DNA of 64,000 bases from Nocardia suismassiliense (GCF_900269665.1 NZ_LT985361.1:5250162-5314161); one strand, 5' to 3'. Numbered from the stretch's first letter, positions 40,831 to 50,418 are shown. Translations and numbers: made by a program. Notes: a model not told the origin generated them from the letters alone.

Positions 40831-42792
40831 TCATTTGACGTGGCCGATCCGCTGGTTCATCCAGTCGCCGAGCCACTGGACGGCGTTGCGACCGGCGCCG
40901 TCGACCACCAGGGATCCGTAGTTCACGTGCGCGCCGGACGCGACAAAGTTTGCGGCACTGAGGCCGTCGACGATGAGGTTGACCAGGTTGATGTCGTGGA
41001 AGGTCGTGATCCGGCTGAGCGGGCCGGTCAGATCTTCGAGGTCGAGGTTCGGCTCCGCGATGGTCTTCGCCGGGGTGCCGGCCCGCCTGCCCAGCACCAC
41101 CGGCGGGGTCTGCTGCGCCTTGCCGGTGAGCAAATCGACTGTGGCCGCGGCCAAGTCGGCCCCGATCGGCAGCAGGCCGGACAGGGCGACGCCCGCGCCG
41201 GCCAGGTCGGGCGCCTGCCCCGGCGGCGGCACCAGCTTCGTCAGCACCGACCAGGCGACGTCCTGGATCCGGCCGATGATCTGCACCAGCCGGGTGATGT
41301 CGAAGTTGGACAGGATCGAGGTGACCTGCGCCGCCACCTCGGTGAAGCCCTGCGCGTCCGGGATCACCGACAGCACCTGCGAGATCCACTTCAGGTCAAC
41401 GGTGCCAACGAGTTTCAGCAAGGGTTGCAGCTGATCGTTCAGCTCGGCGGCGACCTGGTTGGCACCCTCCGCGTCCATCGCGACGATCTTCTGCGGCAGC
41501 AGCAGGAGATTGTCGATGATCCGGGGGAAGTCGAACGTGGTGACGTCGGCGGCGACATCGAGCGCTTGGTCGACCAGCACGGTGGGTTTGAGCAGCGACA
41601 GGACTCTTGTTGCGGCACCCAGGGTTTCGGGCGAGGCGGCGGCCAGCGGCGCGACCTCACGCCGGACCGACTTGGCCGCGGCGCGCAGCGAGCGGGCTTT
41701 GGGAGAATTCGGTCGCAGCGTGCCGACGCCGTTGTCCAGCAGTTCGGTCGCGGTGTCGGCGATCGTGGTCATGGCCGCGACGGCGCCCGACAGGTCGGAC
41801 TGGTCGAGCTGAGTCAGCACCTCCCCCGCGTCGCGCTCGGCGGTACCGGTCGGCGCGGCGACCAGCTGGGCCGTGGCAGCGGGGTTGGCCGCGCCGGAAT
41901 CGATGAGGTCTACAAGCGGGTTCAGGGTGTCCAGCAACTTTTCCGCACTGCCGCGGACCTGGGCCAGATCGACCCCCGAGGGGGCAGCGAGGCCTGCGGT
42001 CAGTCCGGCCACGGTGGTCGCCAGTCCTGGCAGGTCCGCCTTGGAGAAGTCCGAGGTCAGCGCGGCGCCGATCGGGAAATTCGCGTCCGGCGGCGGCGCA
42101 CCACCGCTGAGTGCCTTGCTCAGGATCGAGCCCAGCGCGCCGAGCAGTGGGTTGGCGCTCTTCTGGATCGAGCAGTACAGGTCCTTGGGGTCGCAGATCG
42201 AAGTGACCCGTCCCGAGAGTTTGCCCATGCCTTGCGGCCGCGGGTCGGCGATGCCGGTGCCTGCGGTACCCGGACCGACGATCGTCTCGCCCGGCGTGCC
42301 CGCGCCGGGGTCGGCGAGCAGGCCGACGGCCAGGACGCGATCGGCGGGCACCGGACCGCGATCGTTGCCGATGGCGGCGGCCAGATCGCCTGCGGCGTCG
42401 GCACCCTGGCTGTATCCGTTGATGGTGAATCGTGCTGTGGGGCAGCGGGTTCCGTAATCACGCAGCGCGGCGGTGGCGTTCTCCAGCGCGGTGTTCTTGC
42501 TGTCGGCGTAGGTGTAGCCGTTGTCGAAGGCGCGGGCCATGTATGGCGTGAAGTAGATTTCGGATCTCGGGCCCTGCTGGCGCTGGATCGCCTCCGCGAT
42601 CGGCGCGAGCATGCCGATGGGTCGCGCGGGGTCGGCGTCCTCGTCGGTCTCCCAGGTGCCGGGAATGAACAGATTGAATGTTGCTGCGCACGTAGGTGGT
42701 TCGGCGTGTACCACGGCGGTGGTACCGGACGAACCCACGGCAACGCCGACGGTCACCAGCGTGGTGACCACATAGCGCTTGGACGAACGCAT
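40831..42792 (-). CDS. Secreted cutinase-family protein with long C-terminal extension
   Basis: The 653-residue protein starts with a signal peptide (basic start, hydrophobic core, cleavage expected after VVHA, about residue 33). The cutinase domain follows: FNLFIPGTWE, INGYSQGAD (nucleophile Ser in GYSQG) and LADPGAGTPGETIVGPG, with CDPKDLYC near the catalytic Asp. The remaining ~400 residues are low in motifs and helical, as in large Nocardia and mycobacterial cutinase-like proteins. ATG 42792 is preferred because GGAG lies seven bases upstream. Such enzymes hydrolyse esters or lipids outside the cell. Confidence 0.85.
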   Translation of the reverse strand: MRSSKRYVVTTLVTVGVAVGSSGTTAVVHAEPPTCAATFNLFIPGTWETDEDADPARPIGMLAPIAEAIQRQQGPRSEIYFTPYMARAFDNGYTYADSKNTALENATAALRDYGTRCPTARFTINGYSQGADAAGDLAAAIGNDRGPVPADRVLAVGLLADPGAGTPGETIVGPGTAGTGIADPRPQGMGKLSGRVTSICDPKDLYCSIQKSANPLLGALGSILSKALSGGAPPPDANFPIGAALTSDFSKADLPGLATTVAGLTAGLAAPSGVDLAQVRGSAEKLLDTLNPLVDLIDSGAANPAATAQLVAAPTGTAERDAGEVLTQLDQSDLSGAVAAMTTIADTATELLDNGVGTLRPNSPKARSLRAAAKSVRREVAPLAAASPETLGAATRVLSLLKPTVLVDQALDVAADVTTFDFPRIIDNLLLLPQKIVAMDAEGANQVAAELNDQLQPLLKLVGTVDLKWISQVLSVIPDAQGFTEVAAQVTSILSNFDITRLVQIIGRIQDVAWSVLTKLVPPPGQAPDLAGAGVALSGLLPIGADLAAATVDLLTGKAQQTPPVVLGRRAGTPAKTIAEPNLDLEDLTGPLSRITTFHDINLVNLIVDGLSAANFVASGAHVNYGSLVVDGAGRNAVQWLGDWMNQRIGHVK

Positions 42793-42976
42793 CACTGACT
42801 CCTGCACACGGTCTCTTCGGCTGGGCGATCCGGACCACGGTAAATCAAATTCTCGAACCATGAATTGTCCGCAGTGTCGTTCTTAATGTCGTTAAGAAGT
42901 TCTTCGAGAATTCCGGAACGGGAATGGTTGCGCGGACGAACAGCGGGTAATTCCTTGGCACCACAGGAGGTTCACC

Positions 42977-43159
42977 ATGATGGCCATTGCCGCCGCTGTC
43001 GCGTTCGGGCTCGCATTGCTGTTCGATCTGACCGATGCCACCCTCGGTGACGAGATCACCGCAGGCACCCTCACCACCCTCGGACTGCTGCTCGTCGCAC
43101 TGCACCTAGCCGGCGTCGGCACCGGGGCGCGTTCGTGGAACTGGCGCCGTCGCCGGTAA
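42977..43159 (+). CDS. Small membrane protein, 60 aa
   Basis: The protein has two hydrophobic helices (IAAAVAFGLALLFDL and TTLGLLLVALHLAGV) separated by DATLGDEIT and ends in a basic tail WNWRRRR. A strong AGGAGG site lies upstream of ATG 42977. It stands alone between two divergent genes. Function is unknown; similar small membrane proteins are common in actinomycetes. Confidence 0.65.
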   Translation: MMAIAAAVAFGLALLFDLTDATLGDEITAGTLTTLGLLLVALHLAGVGTGARSWNWRRRR

Positions 43160-43314
43160 TGCCGATGCCGACACACTGAGTGCAGGCCGGGTCCGGTCGA
43201 GGTGATCGCGGCCCGCCTGCACCGGGTCCCATTCATCGAGAACGCTTCTTGACACTCGCGATCGGGCAGGCCGACAGTTGGCCATACCGTTCGCGATCTT
43301 GTCAGGGGCGACCA

Positions 43315-44448
43315 ATGTCTACACCACCGGCCGAGCCGGGCATGCGACTGCAACGCAGCAGCCGCGAAACCAGCACGCTGATCCCCCGTCTCACCGAGTG
43401 GCTCGCCGGCCAGCTGCCGGTGCCCGCCGACCCGAGGGTCACGTTGCGGTCCGGCATCGACAGCAATGGCATGTCGGCGGAGACGCTGGTGCTCCAGCTG
43501 AACTGGACGGAAGGCGGCGTCGCACAGGTCACCGACCTGATCGCGCGAATAGTGCCCGCCCCCGGCGACTTTCCGGTCCTTGAGCACTACAACATGCAAG
43601 ATCAGTTCGACGTCATGCGCATCGTGGCCGAAGCCGGCGACGTCCCCGTGCCGCGCGTGCGGTTCATCGAACCGACCGGCGCGGTGCTCGGCACGCCCTT
43701 CCTGCTGATGGACCGCGTCGACGGGGTGGTGCCGCCGGACGTCATGCCCTACACCTTCGGCGACAACTGGCTTTTCGACGCGAGTCCGGAGCAGCAGCAG
43801 CGCCTCCAGCGCCGCACGATCCAGACCCTCGCCGCACTGCACGCCATCCCGGACGCGCCGAGCGCCTTCGCTTTTCTCGACCCGCGCCAACCCGGCGCGA
43901 GCCCACTCGAACGAACCCTGAATCGCGCCAGGAGTTGGTACGAGTTCGCTGCCCGTGACTCCGGGCGGTCGCCGCTGGTGGAGCGGATCCTGGTGTGGCT
44001 CACCGCGAATCTGCCCGAGACCTCGGCCGACGAGGCGGTTCTCTCGTGGGGCGACGCCCGGATCGGCAACTGCATGTATCGCGACTTCGAGCCCGTCGCG
44101 GTGCTCGACTGGGAACTGTCGACGATCGGTCCCCGCGAGCTGGACCTGGCCTGGCTGGTGTTCGCGCATCGCGTTTTTCAGACGATCGCCAACACCTTCG
44201 GCTTGCCGGGGATGCCGGACTTTCTGCGCATCGAGGATGTAGTCGCGACGTACCGCGAGTACTCGGGCGTGCAGGTGGGTGACCTCACCTGGTACACGCT
44301 GTTCGCCGCGCTCAACTACTGCGTCGTCTTCATGCGCTCCGGCGGGCGGCAGGTCCACTTCGGCGAGCTGGCGCGACCGGACGACATCGAGACGCTGTTC
44401 CATCACCGGTCTCTCGTCGAGCAGCTGCTCGCCGAGGTCGGCGCCTGA
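43315..44448 (+). CDS. Aminoglycoside-phosphotransferase-like kinase (ACAD10-type)
   Basis: The 377-residue protein has the APH fold motifs: VLSWGDARIGNCM in place of the usual HGDxxxxN catalytic loop, then AVLDWELSTIG with the metal-binding Asp, and DLAWLVFAHR. The change of His to Trp before GD is seen in the ACAD10-like branch of this family, which is often linked to acyl-CoA metabolism and not to drug resistance. ATG 43315 follows AGGGG. The substrate is unknown. Confidence 0.8.
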   Translation: MSTPPAEPGMRLQRSSRETSTLIPRLTEWLAGQLPVPADPRVTLRSGIDSNGMSAETLVLQLNWTEGGVAQVTDLIARIVPAPGDFPVLEHYNMQDQFDVMRIVAEAGDVPVPRVRFIEPTGAVLGTPFLLMDRVDGVVPPDVMPYTFGDNWLFDASPEQQQRLQRRTIQTLAALHAIPDAPSAFAFLDPRQPGASPLERTLNRARSWYEFAARDSGRSPLVERILVWLTANLPETSADEAVLSWGDARIGNCMYRDFEPVAVLDWELSTIGPRELDLAWLVFAHRVFQTIANTFGLPGMPDFLRIEDVVATYREYSGVQVGDLTWYTLFAALNYCVVFMRSGGRQVHFGELARPDDIETLFHHRSLVEQLLAEVGA

Positions 44449-44500
44449 TCGGCACCGTCGCCATCCATCGTCCCGAAACCGTTGCAGGAGCAGCATTCTC

Positions 44501-45589
44501 GTGATCGAGCAATTGAACGAACTGGCCTACTACTGCATTACCCGCCATCCCGCCGACGCCCGGGTGCTGTTCCCGGAGGCGCGCACGGCGCAGGAGATCG
44601 GCCTCGGCTCGTGCATGATCGGTGAGCGGATGACCGTCAAGGACTCCGCGGTCCTGTCCGGTGGCGTCGCCGGGTGCACGACCAGCCTGGGCATCGCGGC
44701 GGCGGCCACGAATCATCACACCCGGCACCCGATGGTCACCGCGACCATCGGTTCGACGATGCACGCCATCAGCGAGGGCCGATACGCCATGGCTTTCGGC
44801 CGCGGCATGGCGGCGAACTGGCAGGCGATCGGCCTGCCCGCGGTCACCGGAGCGCAACTGCGCGACTTCGTCGGCATTCTGCGACGCCTCTGGGCCGGTG
44901 AGACCATCATCGACCACCGGGGTCCCGCAGGTTCGTGGCCGGTCCTGTACCACCAGAACGGACTCGCCGACGCACCCCCGATCGGCTTCGTCGCGGTCGG
45001 CCCGAAAACCCTCGAGCTCGCGGGCGAGATCGGCGACTTCGTCGTCCTGCACACCTTCTTCTCCGACGAGGCCACCGCGAATTCCGTTGCGGCAGTGCGT
45101 CGGGGGGCCGAACGAGCAGGCAAAGACCCGGACAGTGTGCGGATCTGGTCGTGCTTGGCGACCGCGAGCGACGCGCTCTCCGAAGAGGACCAATTGCGGC
45201 GGCGGACGGGCCGGCTGGCCACCTACCTACAGGCCTACGCCGACGTGCTCATCTCCGCCAACGGCTGGGATCCCCAAGTCTGGGAGCGGATTCGCACCAC
45301 ACAGCTCTACCAGGACGCCGCGGCCGCCGGACCCATCGATGCGTCCGCCTCCGTCGAGGTGCTCGAGCAGCTCGACGCCCTCATCCCCGACGAATGGCTC
45401 GACTCGGCCGCGTACGGGACGCCGAAACAGTGTGTGCGCAAGATCGCGCGGGAGTTCGATCTCGGCTGTCACTCGGTGATCATGCACGGCGCCAGTCCGC
45501 ACGAGCTGGCGTCGGTGGTCGCGGCCTACCGAGCCGATCGACCCACGCTGCGCCGTGCGGTGGCCGCGAATCCGGGCAAGCTGCTCTGA
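44501..45589 (+). CDS. LLM-class F420-dependent oxidoreductase (TIGR03857-like)
   Basis: The 362-residue protein has the bacterial luciferase-like TIM-barrel pattern: EARTAQEIGLGSCMIGER near the start, TSLGIAAAATNHHTRHP, YAMAFGRGM and FVGILRRLWAGE. Actinobacterial members of this branch mostly use coenzyme F420. GTG 44501 is preferred because GGAG lies just upstream and family members start with a similar strand. It follows the kinase gene by 52 bases and may be co-transcribed. The substrate cannot be predicted. Confidence 0.8.
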   Translation: MIEQLNELAYYCITRHPADARVLFPEARTAQEIGLGSCMIGERMTVKDSAVLSGGVAGCTTSLGIAAAATNHHTRHPMVTATIGSTMHAISEGRYAMAFGRGMAANWQAIGLPAVTGAQLRDFVGILRRLWAGETIIDHRGPAGSWPVLYHQNGLADAPPIGFVAVGPKTLELAGEIGDFVVLHTFFSDEATANSVAAVRRGAERAGKDPDSVRIWSCLATASDALSEEDQLRRRTGRLATYLQAYADVLISANGWDPQVWERIRTTQLYQDAAAAGPIDASASVEVLEQLDALIPDEWLDSAAYGTPKQCVRKIAREFDLGCHSVIMHGASPHELASVVAAYRADRPTLRRAVAANPGKLL

Positions 45590-45625
45590 CAACACGACGC
45601 CGGTCGGTGCCAGGGCGCGGCCGGC

Positions 45626-46624
45626 TCATGATTGCGCCGGGTTCGGCAACGGCGCGACTGCCGCACCGGCCGCACGTAGTCGCTGCGCGAAGGTGTGGCA
45701 GCGCGCGGCCAGCTCCGGCGGGTCGAGTACCTCGAAGTCGTATCCGAGCAGGAGCACGTGCATCAGCACGAAGTCGAGGCTCGCGGCCCCGCTGATCAGC
45801 TCGCAGTGTTCGTCGTCGCGGGGGTGCACCACCGCGGCCGATGCCGGAACCTGTGCGCGCACCGTGTCGGCCGGGGCGTGTACCAAAAAGCGGGCCTGGT
45901 GTGGGTACACCCGGCTCGCCACACCCTCCTGCACGTAGGTCGCCGCATCCGGTACGGCGCGCGGACGAAAACGCCAGGTGCGGGCGGCCACCTCGGTCAT
46001 CCGGTCGACGCGGAAGGTGCGCCAGTCGTCGCGGTCGAGGTCGTAGGCGAGCAGATACCAGCGCCGATCGGAGGCGACCAGCCGATAGGGCTCGACTCGT
46101 CGCCGTCGCGTCTGCTCCCCGGACGGGTAGTCGAAGCCCGCCTCGACCTCGTCCCGGCAGGCCCGGGCCAAAATCATCAGCGCCTCGGAATCGACGCGCG
46201 GATAACCGATGTCGAACGACTCCACCGCGCCGGCCAGCGCGCGCACCTCGTGCCGCAGCCGGGTGGGCAGCACGCGATCGAGTTTGGTCAGCGCCCGCAG
46301 CGCGGCATCGCCCGCGCCGGTGACCGCGCCGCCCGCACCGACGAGCAGCGAGACCGCGGTGGCGATCGCTTCCTCGTCGTCGAGCAGCAGTGGCGGCAGG
46401 TCCTGCCCCGGACCGAGTTGGTAGCCGCCGCCGACACCCTGGCTGGCGTGCACCGGATAGCCGAGCGCGCGCAGCCGTTCGACATCGCGCCGCACCGTGC
46501 GCGGTGTGACGCCGAGCCGCTCGGCGAGTTCCGGACCGGTCCATACCGGACGCTGTTGCAACAGGCCGAGCAACGTCAGCACGCGTTCTGTCGTGCCCCG
46601 CTCGTCACCGACTGCCATCTGCAC
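45626..46624 (-). CDS. WYL-domain transcriptional regulator (YafY-like)
   Basis: The 332-residue protein has an N-terminal winged helix (ERVLTLLGLLQQRPVWTGPELAERLGVTPRTVRRDVERL), then GVGGGYQLGPGQDLPPLLLDDEEA, and a WYL domain around YRLVASDRRWYLLAYDLDRDDWRTFRVDR. Such regulators bind a ligand through the WYL module. The start is GTG 46624 or ATG 46618. It is divergent from the VOC protein gene 118 bases away, a frequent arrangement in which it controls that neighbour. Confidence 0.9.
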   Translation of the reverse strand: MQMAVGDERGTTERVLTLLGLLQQRPVWTGPELAERLGVTPRTVRRDVERLRALGYPVHASQGVGGGYQLGPGQDLPPLLLDDEEAIATAVSLLVGAGGAVTGAGDAALRALTKLDRVLPTRLRHEVRALAGAVESFDIGYPRVDSEALMILARACRDEVEAGFDYPSGEQTRRRRVEPYRLVASDRRWYLLAYDLDRDDWRTFRVDRMTEVAARTWRFRPRAVPDAATYVQEGVASRVYPHQARFLVHAPADTVRAQVPASAAVVHPRDDEHCELISGAASLDFVLMHVLLLGYDFEVLDPPELAARCHTFAQRLRAAGAAVAPLPNPAQS

Positions 46625-46741
46625 TCACCCAGTCTGTCCGCAATAGCGGACCGATTCTGTCCGCTAGGGGTGTCAGGATAGTCGCGTGGAGGCAGACGCC
46701 TTCGTCTGGAACCAGAACCGACCTACGAACGGAGCAGCCCG

Positions 46742-47203
46742 ATGAGCCGCCAGATCCAGATCACCTTCGACGCGCACGACCCGCGGGCACTGTCGACCTT
46801 CTGGCGCGACGCGCTCGGTTACGTGCATCCCGGGCCGCCCGGCATCGAGCTGCCCGCCGACGCCGACCCGCTGGCCGCGTGGGACGAGTTCCTCGCTCGG
46901 GTCGGGGTGCCGCCGGAGCAGCGCAATACACGATCGGCCATCGAGGATCCGGACGGGCAGGGCCCGCGGGTGTTCTTCCAGCAGGTGCCGGAGGACAAGA
47001 TTGCCAAGAACCGCGTTCATCTCGACGTGCGTGCGGCACCCGGCTTGCAGGGCGAGGAGCGGATGGCGGCGCTGGAGGCCGCGTGCGATCGGCTGGTCGC
47101 GCTGGGCGCGAAACGAGTGCAGCGCCACGATCCCGAGCCACCGCTGGGGGCGGGCCACATCGTGATGACCGACCCCGAGGGGAACGAATTCTGCTTGGAC
47201 TGA
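46742..47203 (+). CDS. VOC-family (glyoxalase/bleomycin-resistance-like) protein
   Basis: The 153-residue protein has the VOC pattern: IQITFDAHDPRALSTFWRDALGY at the start, RVFFQQVPEDKIAKNRVHLDVR in the middle and HIVMTDPEGNEFCLD at the end, including the final Glu that usually binds metal. Its reaction is unknown; related proteins bind small ligands or drugs. It is probably regulated by the divergent WYL protein. Confidence 0.85.
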   Translation: MSRQIQITFDAHDPRALSTFWRDALGYVHPGPPGIELPADADPLAAWDEFLARVGVPPEQRNTRSAIEDPDGQGPRVFFQQVPEDKIAKNRVHLDVRAAPGLQGEERMAALEAACDRLVALGAKRVQRHDPEPPLGAGHIVMTDPEGNEFCLD

Positions 47204-47208
47204 GCGTC

Positions 47209-47346
47209 TCAGTACGGGATGGCGGCGGTGAGGGTGTAGTTGACGACGAGGGCGCCGAGCACGATCAGCAACAGCAGCGTCAAGAGCACGCCGGACACAT
47301 TGTCGATCAGAGCGGGTTCGTTCGGGCGGGTGCGCGACACTGCCAT
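47209..47346 (-). CDS. Small single-span membrane protein, 45 aa
   Basis: ATG 47346 follows a GGAGG site by nine bases. The peptide has a short polar head (MAVSRTRPNEPALIDNVSG), one hydrophobic span VLLTLLLLIVLGALVVNY and a short tail ending AAIPY. It has the look of a genuine small membrane protein, but I know no family for it. It ends six bases from the VOC gene stop. Confidence 0.55.
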   Translation of the reverse strand: MAVSRTRPNEPALIDNVSGVLLTLLLLIVLGALVVNYTLTAAIPY

Positions 47347-47463
47347 GAGCTAGGACCTCCGGTCGTCGGGCGGGATGTGACTTCGCGATTCCCGGTTCCG
47401 TGAATATCAAACGGTGTTTACCTATTTGCCGCGTGCTCGGCGTGTTTGGTGAGCGCGGCCGAT

Positions 47464-48843
47464 TCAGCGGGGCGGGCGCAGGATCTTGAGCGCGGCCTTC
47501 AGGATCGGCCCTGGGACGTGATCGCGCATGTTCAGCGCCGAGGCCGCCGCTCTGCCGCGCACCTCGGTACCGCGGCCGAACATCTTGTTCAGCGGCCCAC
47601 CCGATGGCTCGAGGTCGACGTGCAGTGGCGGCCTGCCGTCGACCGCGCCGAGCGCGTGTGAGATGACGATGCGCTGGATCTCGCTGGTGCCTTCGAAGAT
47701 GGTGTACAGCTTGGCATCTCGGTACCACTTCTCCACCGGATGGTCGGTGATGTACCCCCAGCCGCCCATGGTTTGGATGGCGCGTTCGGTGGTTCGCACG
47801 GCGACCTCGCTGGCCGCGAGTTTCGCCATCGATCCTTCACCGCGCTCGAAGGGCACTCCGTTGGCCGCCATCCAGGACGCCCGCCAGGTCAGCAACCGTG
47901 CGGCATCGATCTGGGTGGCCAGGTCGGCGATGGGGAACGAGACGCCTTGATTGTCGATGATCGGCGCGCCGAACGCTTCGCGCCGGTTCGCGTAGGTGGT
48001 CATGTATTCCAAAGCGGCCCTGGCGATTCCGAGCGCCTGTGCGGCCACCATGGGGCGGGTCTGTTCGAAGGTACCGAGCGTTACCGAACCGGATCGACCG
48101 CCGTTGCGAGCCGCCTCGCGCCGCTTGGCGAGCGAGCGCTCGAGTTTTTCCATGCCGCCGAGCAAATTGTCGGCGGGCACCCGCACGTGGTCGAACTTCA
48201 ATTCCGCGGTGTGCGAGGCGCGGCAACCCAGTTTGTCCAGCTTGCGAACCAGCTGCAAACCCGGTGTGCCGCCCGGCACGACGAAGAGCGCTTGCCCGCG
48301 ATGGCCGAGTTCCTGGTCCACCACGGCGTTCACCACGTGCACGTCGGCGATGCCGCCGTTGCCGATCCACATCTTGTGGCCGTCGATGATCCAGTCGTCC
48401 CCGTCACGGACCGCCCTGGTGCGCAGGTTGCGCACATCGCTGCCGCCCTCCGGTTCGGAGATAGCGAGCGCGGCGAGCTTCAGATCGCCTGGCGTGCCGA
48501 AACATTCGGGCGCCCACTGCAACATCTGCTCCGGTGTGGCGGCCTGGCCGATGGCCGACAGGGCCAGCGCGGGCATCACGATCGCCAACCCGATGCCCGC
48601 GCAGCCCCAGAACAGCTCCTCCATGAACATCGGCAGCGACAAGCCGGTCGGGTCGCCGATCAGGTCGCGATAGAACAGCGGGCTGTAGAACCCTCGCTCG
48701 GCGGCCTCTTCGAGGACCGGCCACGGGAACTCCTGGGCCTGGTCGTACTGCTGCGCGACCGGCCTGATGCAGTCCTGCGCGAACTCGTGCGCGCGCTTGG
48801 CCAGGTCGTGCTGGGCCGCCGTCGGGGTCAGATCGAAAGCCAT
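47464..48843 (-). CDS. Acyl-CoA dehydrogenase
   Basis: The 459-residue protein follows the family pattern: LAALAISEPEGGSDVRNL (FAD and substrate loop), IIDGHKMWIGNGGIADVHVV, QALGIARAALEYMTTYANRREAFGAPI, and YTIFEGTSEIQRIVISHAL with the Glu in the position of the catalytic base. It would oxidise an acyl-CoA with electron-transfer flavoprotein as acceptor. ATG 48843 is chosen as the conserved N-terminus MAFDLTPTAAQ. The substrate is not clear; no other beta-oxidation genes are adjacent. Confidence 0.9.
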   Translation of the reverse strand: MAFDLTPTAAQHDLAKRAHEFAQDCIRPVAQQYDQAQEFPWPVLEEAAERGFYSPLFYRDLIGDPTGLSLPMFMEELFWGCAGIGLAIVMPALALSAIGQAATPEQMLQWAPECFGTPGDLKLAALAISEPEGGSDVRNLRTRAVRDGDDWIIDGHKMWIGNGGIADVHVVNAVVDQELGHRGQALFVVPGGTPGLQLVRKLDKLGCRASHTAELKFDHVRVPADNLLGGMEKLERSLAKRREAARNGGRSGSVTLGTFEQTRPMVAAQALGIARAALEYMTTYANRREAFGAPIIDNQGVSFPIADLATQIDAARLLTWRASWMAANGVPFERGEGSMAKLAASEVAVRTTERAIQTMGGWGYITDHPVEKWYRDAKLYTIFEGTSEIQRIVISHALGAVDGRPPLHVDLEPSGGPLNKMFGRGTEVRGRAAASALNMRDHVPGPILKAALKILRPPR

Positions 48844-48868
48844 GACTAGACCTCGGTTATCGACACCA

Positions 48869-49015
48869 TCATGATCGGCTCTCCTCGCCCCCACCGGCCG
48901 CACGCTGCGCCTCCGCCAGTTCGGCGCGGAGCCGATCGGCGGTCGCCTTGTCGTCGGCGTCCTCGGCCGTGGTGATGTCCTGCTTCAGCTGCGCGACAAC
49001 GTCCTGCTGGGTCAT
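48869..49015 (-). CDS. Small charged helical protein, 48 aa
   Basis: ATG 49015 lies five bases after GGGAG. The peptide starts MTQQDVVAQLKQDITTAEDA and continues with alternating acidic and basic residues (RLRAELAEAQRA) that predict a single long helix. It precedes the acyl-CoA dehydrogenase gene by 25 bases and may be co-transcribed. I recognise no family. Confidence 0.5.
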   Translation of the reverse strand: MTQQDVVAQLKQDITTAEDADDKATADRLRAELAEAQRAAGGGEESRS

Positions 49016-49181
49016 GAATTCTCCCGTCTACGTGGCGATCGGCTGCGCTGGTGCACCCGGATCGCGGGGTCGGTTGATTCGATCCACAAATGAGTCGGAC
49101 GCATCCGCCTCTACTGGGTGGTAACCGGCGTCGCCCGGCCCAAACCCCCGGGTCGGCGGGCCAGCGCGCCCGCTGCCACTT

Positions 49182-50282
49182 TTACTGGCAACCTTCCAAC
49201 GTCGCGGTCGCGAGTTCGGCTGTGACATCGGTGATTTCGCCGCGGGTGCGCAGGGCGCGGAGCTGGCGGCGGGCGCCGTTGCCACGCTGCGACAGTTCGG
49301 CCAGCGTCTCGGTGACGAACGGGTAGGCGCCGAGTTCGTCGAGGGCGGATCGGGTGTGGTCGACCAATCCGGATATCAACGTGCGGACAGGTGCGACGCG
49401 GCGGGTGAGCGGATCCAAGCCCTCCCCGTCGAGGCCTGAGCGCGCGGCGTTCCAGTAGGCGGCGCGGAGCACCTCCGCGGGTACGTCAGGAGCGGTGCGC
49501 CCCTGCTCGATGGCGGCCAATGCGGTCAGCACAGTCGCCCGGACCAGGGTTGCCAGCAACGCGGTCTCGGCAACCGTGGCGGGGACGTCGCTCACCCGAA
49601 CCTCAACGGTCGGAAAGGATTCCGACGGCCGGACATCCCAATAGACCATCTTCCGATCCATGATGCTGCCGCTGGACAGCATCATGTCGACCATGCTCTC
49701 GTAGTCGTCGAGCGAGTCGAAGTACGGCGGCGGACCCGCGCTCGGCCACCGCCGCCACAGGATGCTGCGCCAGCTGGCATACCCGGTTTCCGAGCCGCGA
49801 TAGATCGACGAGTTCGCGGTCATGGCCAGATACACCGGCAACCAGGGCCGCAGGTGGTTGCTGACCTGCACGGCGACTTCACGATCCGGAACCGCCACAT
49901 GAACGTGGCAACCGGACAGGCCCTGCTCCCGGGCGATCATCCCGAATTCGCGCGCAATGCGCTGGTAGCGGGGTGTTTCGGTGACGGGGTACTGCTCGGG
50001 AACTGTTGGCGGCACCGCGACGGCGAGCAGGCGGGCACCGTTGCGCTCGGCGCAGGCCGCGACGTCACGGCGCAGTTGGCCGAGCTCCTTCAGCAGTGCC
50101 GCGGTGTCGGAGTGCACCCCCGTGCTGGTCTCCACCTGACAACTGGTCAGTTCGAGCTGCAACTCCACACCGACGTCCTCGGCGGTGCGGGCCACTTCGA
50201 TGTTCTTGGGGACGGGGGCGCCGGTGTCCGGATCGGCCAACAAGAATTCCTCTTCGACACCGACCGTCGCTGGAGTTTCCAT
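49182..50282 (-). CDS. Carboxylate-amine ligase, YbdK/GCS2 type
   Basis: The 366-residue protein has the glutamate-cysteine ligase 2 signature: TVGVEEEFLLADPDTG at the start, VELQLELTSCQVETST, GLSGCHVHVAVPD, and a late WDVRPSESFPTVEVRVSD. Such enzymes form gamma-glutamyl or similar amide bonds with ATP, and the exact substrates of the YbdK branch are unsettled. ATG 50282 gives the usual family N-terminus; ATG 50315 is in frame further upstream. It lies downstream of a strong terminator, so it probably has its own promoter. Confidence 0.85.
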   Translation of the reverse strand: METPATVGVEEEFLLADPDTGAPVPKNIEVARTAEDVGVELQLELTSCQVETSTGVHSDTAALLKELGQLRRDVAACAERNGARLLAVAVPPTVPEQYPVTETPRYQRIAREFGMIAREQGLSGCHVHVAVPDREVAVQVSNHLRPWLPVYLAMTANSSIYRGSETGYASWRSILWRRWPSAGPPPYFDSLDDYESMVDMMLSSGSIMDRKMVYWDVRPSESFPTVEVRVSDVPATVAETALLATLVRATVLTALAAIEQGRTAPDVPAEVLRAAYWNAARSGLDGEGLDPLTRRVAPVRTLISGLVDHTRSALDELGAYPFVTETLAELSQRGNGARRQLRALRTRGEITDVTAELATATLEGCQ

Positions 50283-50364
50283 GCTCGGGAAGATGCCCGC
50301 CGAGCGACCCGGCAAACAGTGCGCCGCCGAGCATTACCGCCTCGACCGGAGTGCACCCGAAAAA

Positions 50365-50400
50365 GGCTGGTGGGTAGGCGAATTCGCCTACCCACCAGCC
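50365..50400 (-). terminator. 36-bp perfect palindrome terminator
   Basis: The two 18-base arms (first half GGCTGGTGGGTAGGCGAA) are exact complements with no loop bases between them, so the hairpin would close with about four unpaired bases. On the - strand it is followed by TTTTTCGGG. This is the best intrinsic terminator in the window and ends the CsbD-like gene 18 bases away. Confidence 0.85.
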
Positions 50401-50418
50401 ACGGGTGTGCGCGTAGCG

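Noticed and set aside
42845..43105. An 86-codon - strand frame opposite the small membrane protein.
   Set aside because: Composition is not protein-like, whereas the + strand frame has a strong ribosome site and clear membrane helices.
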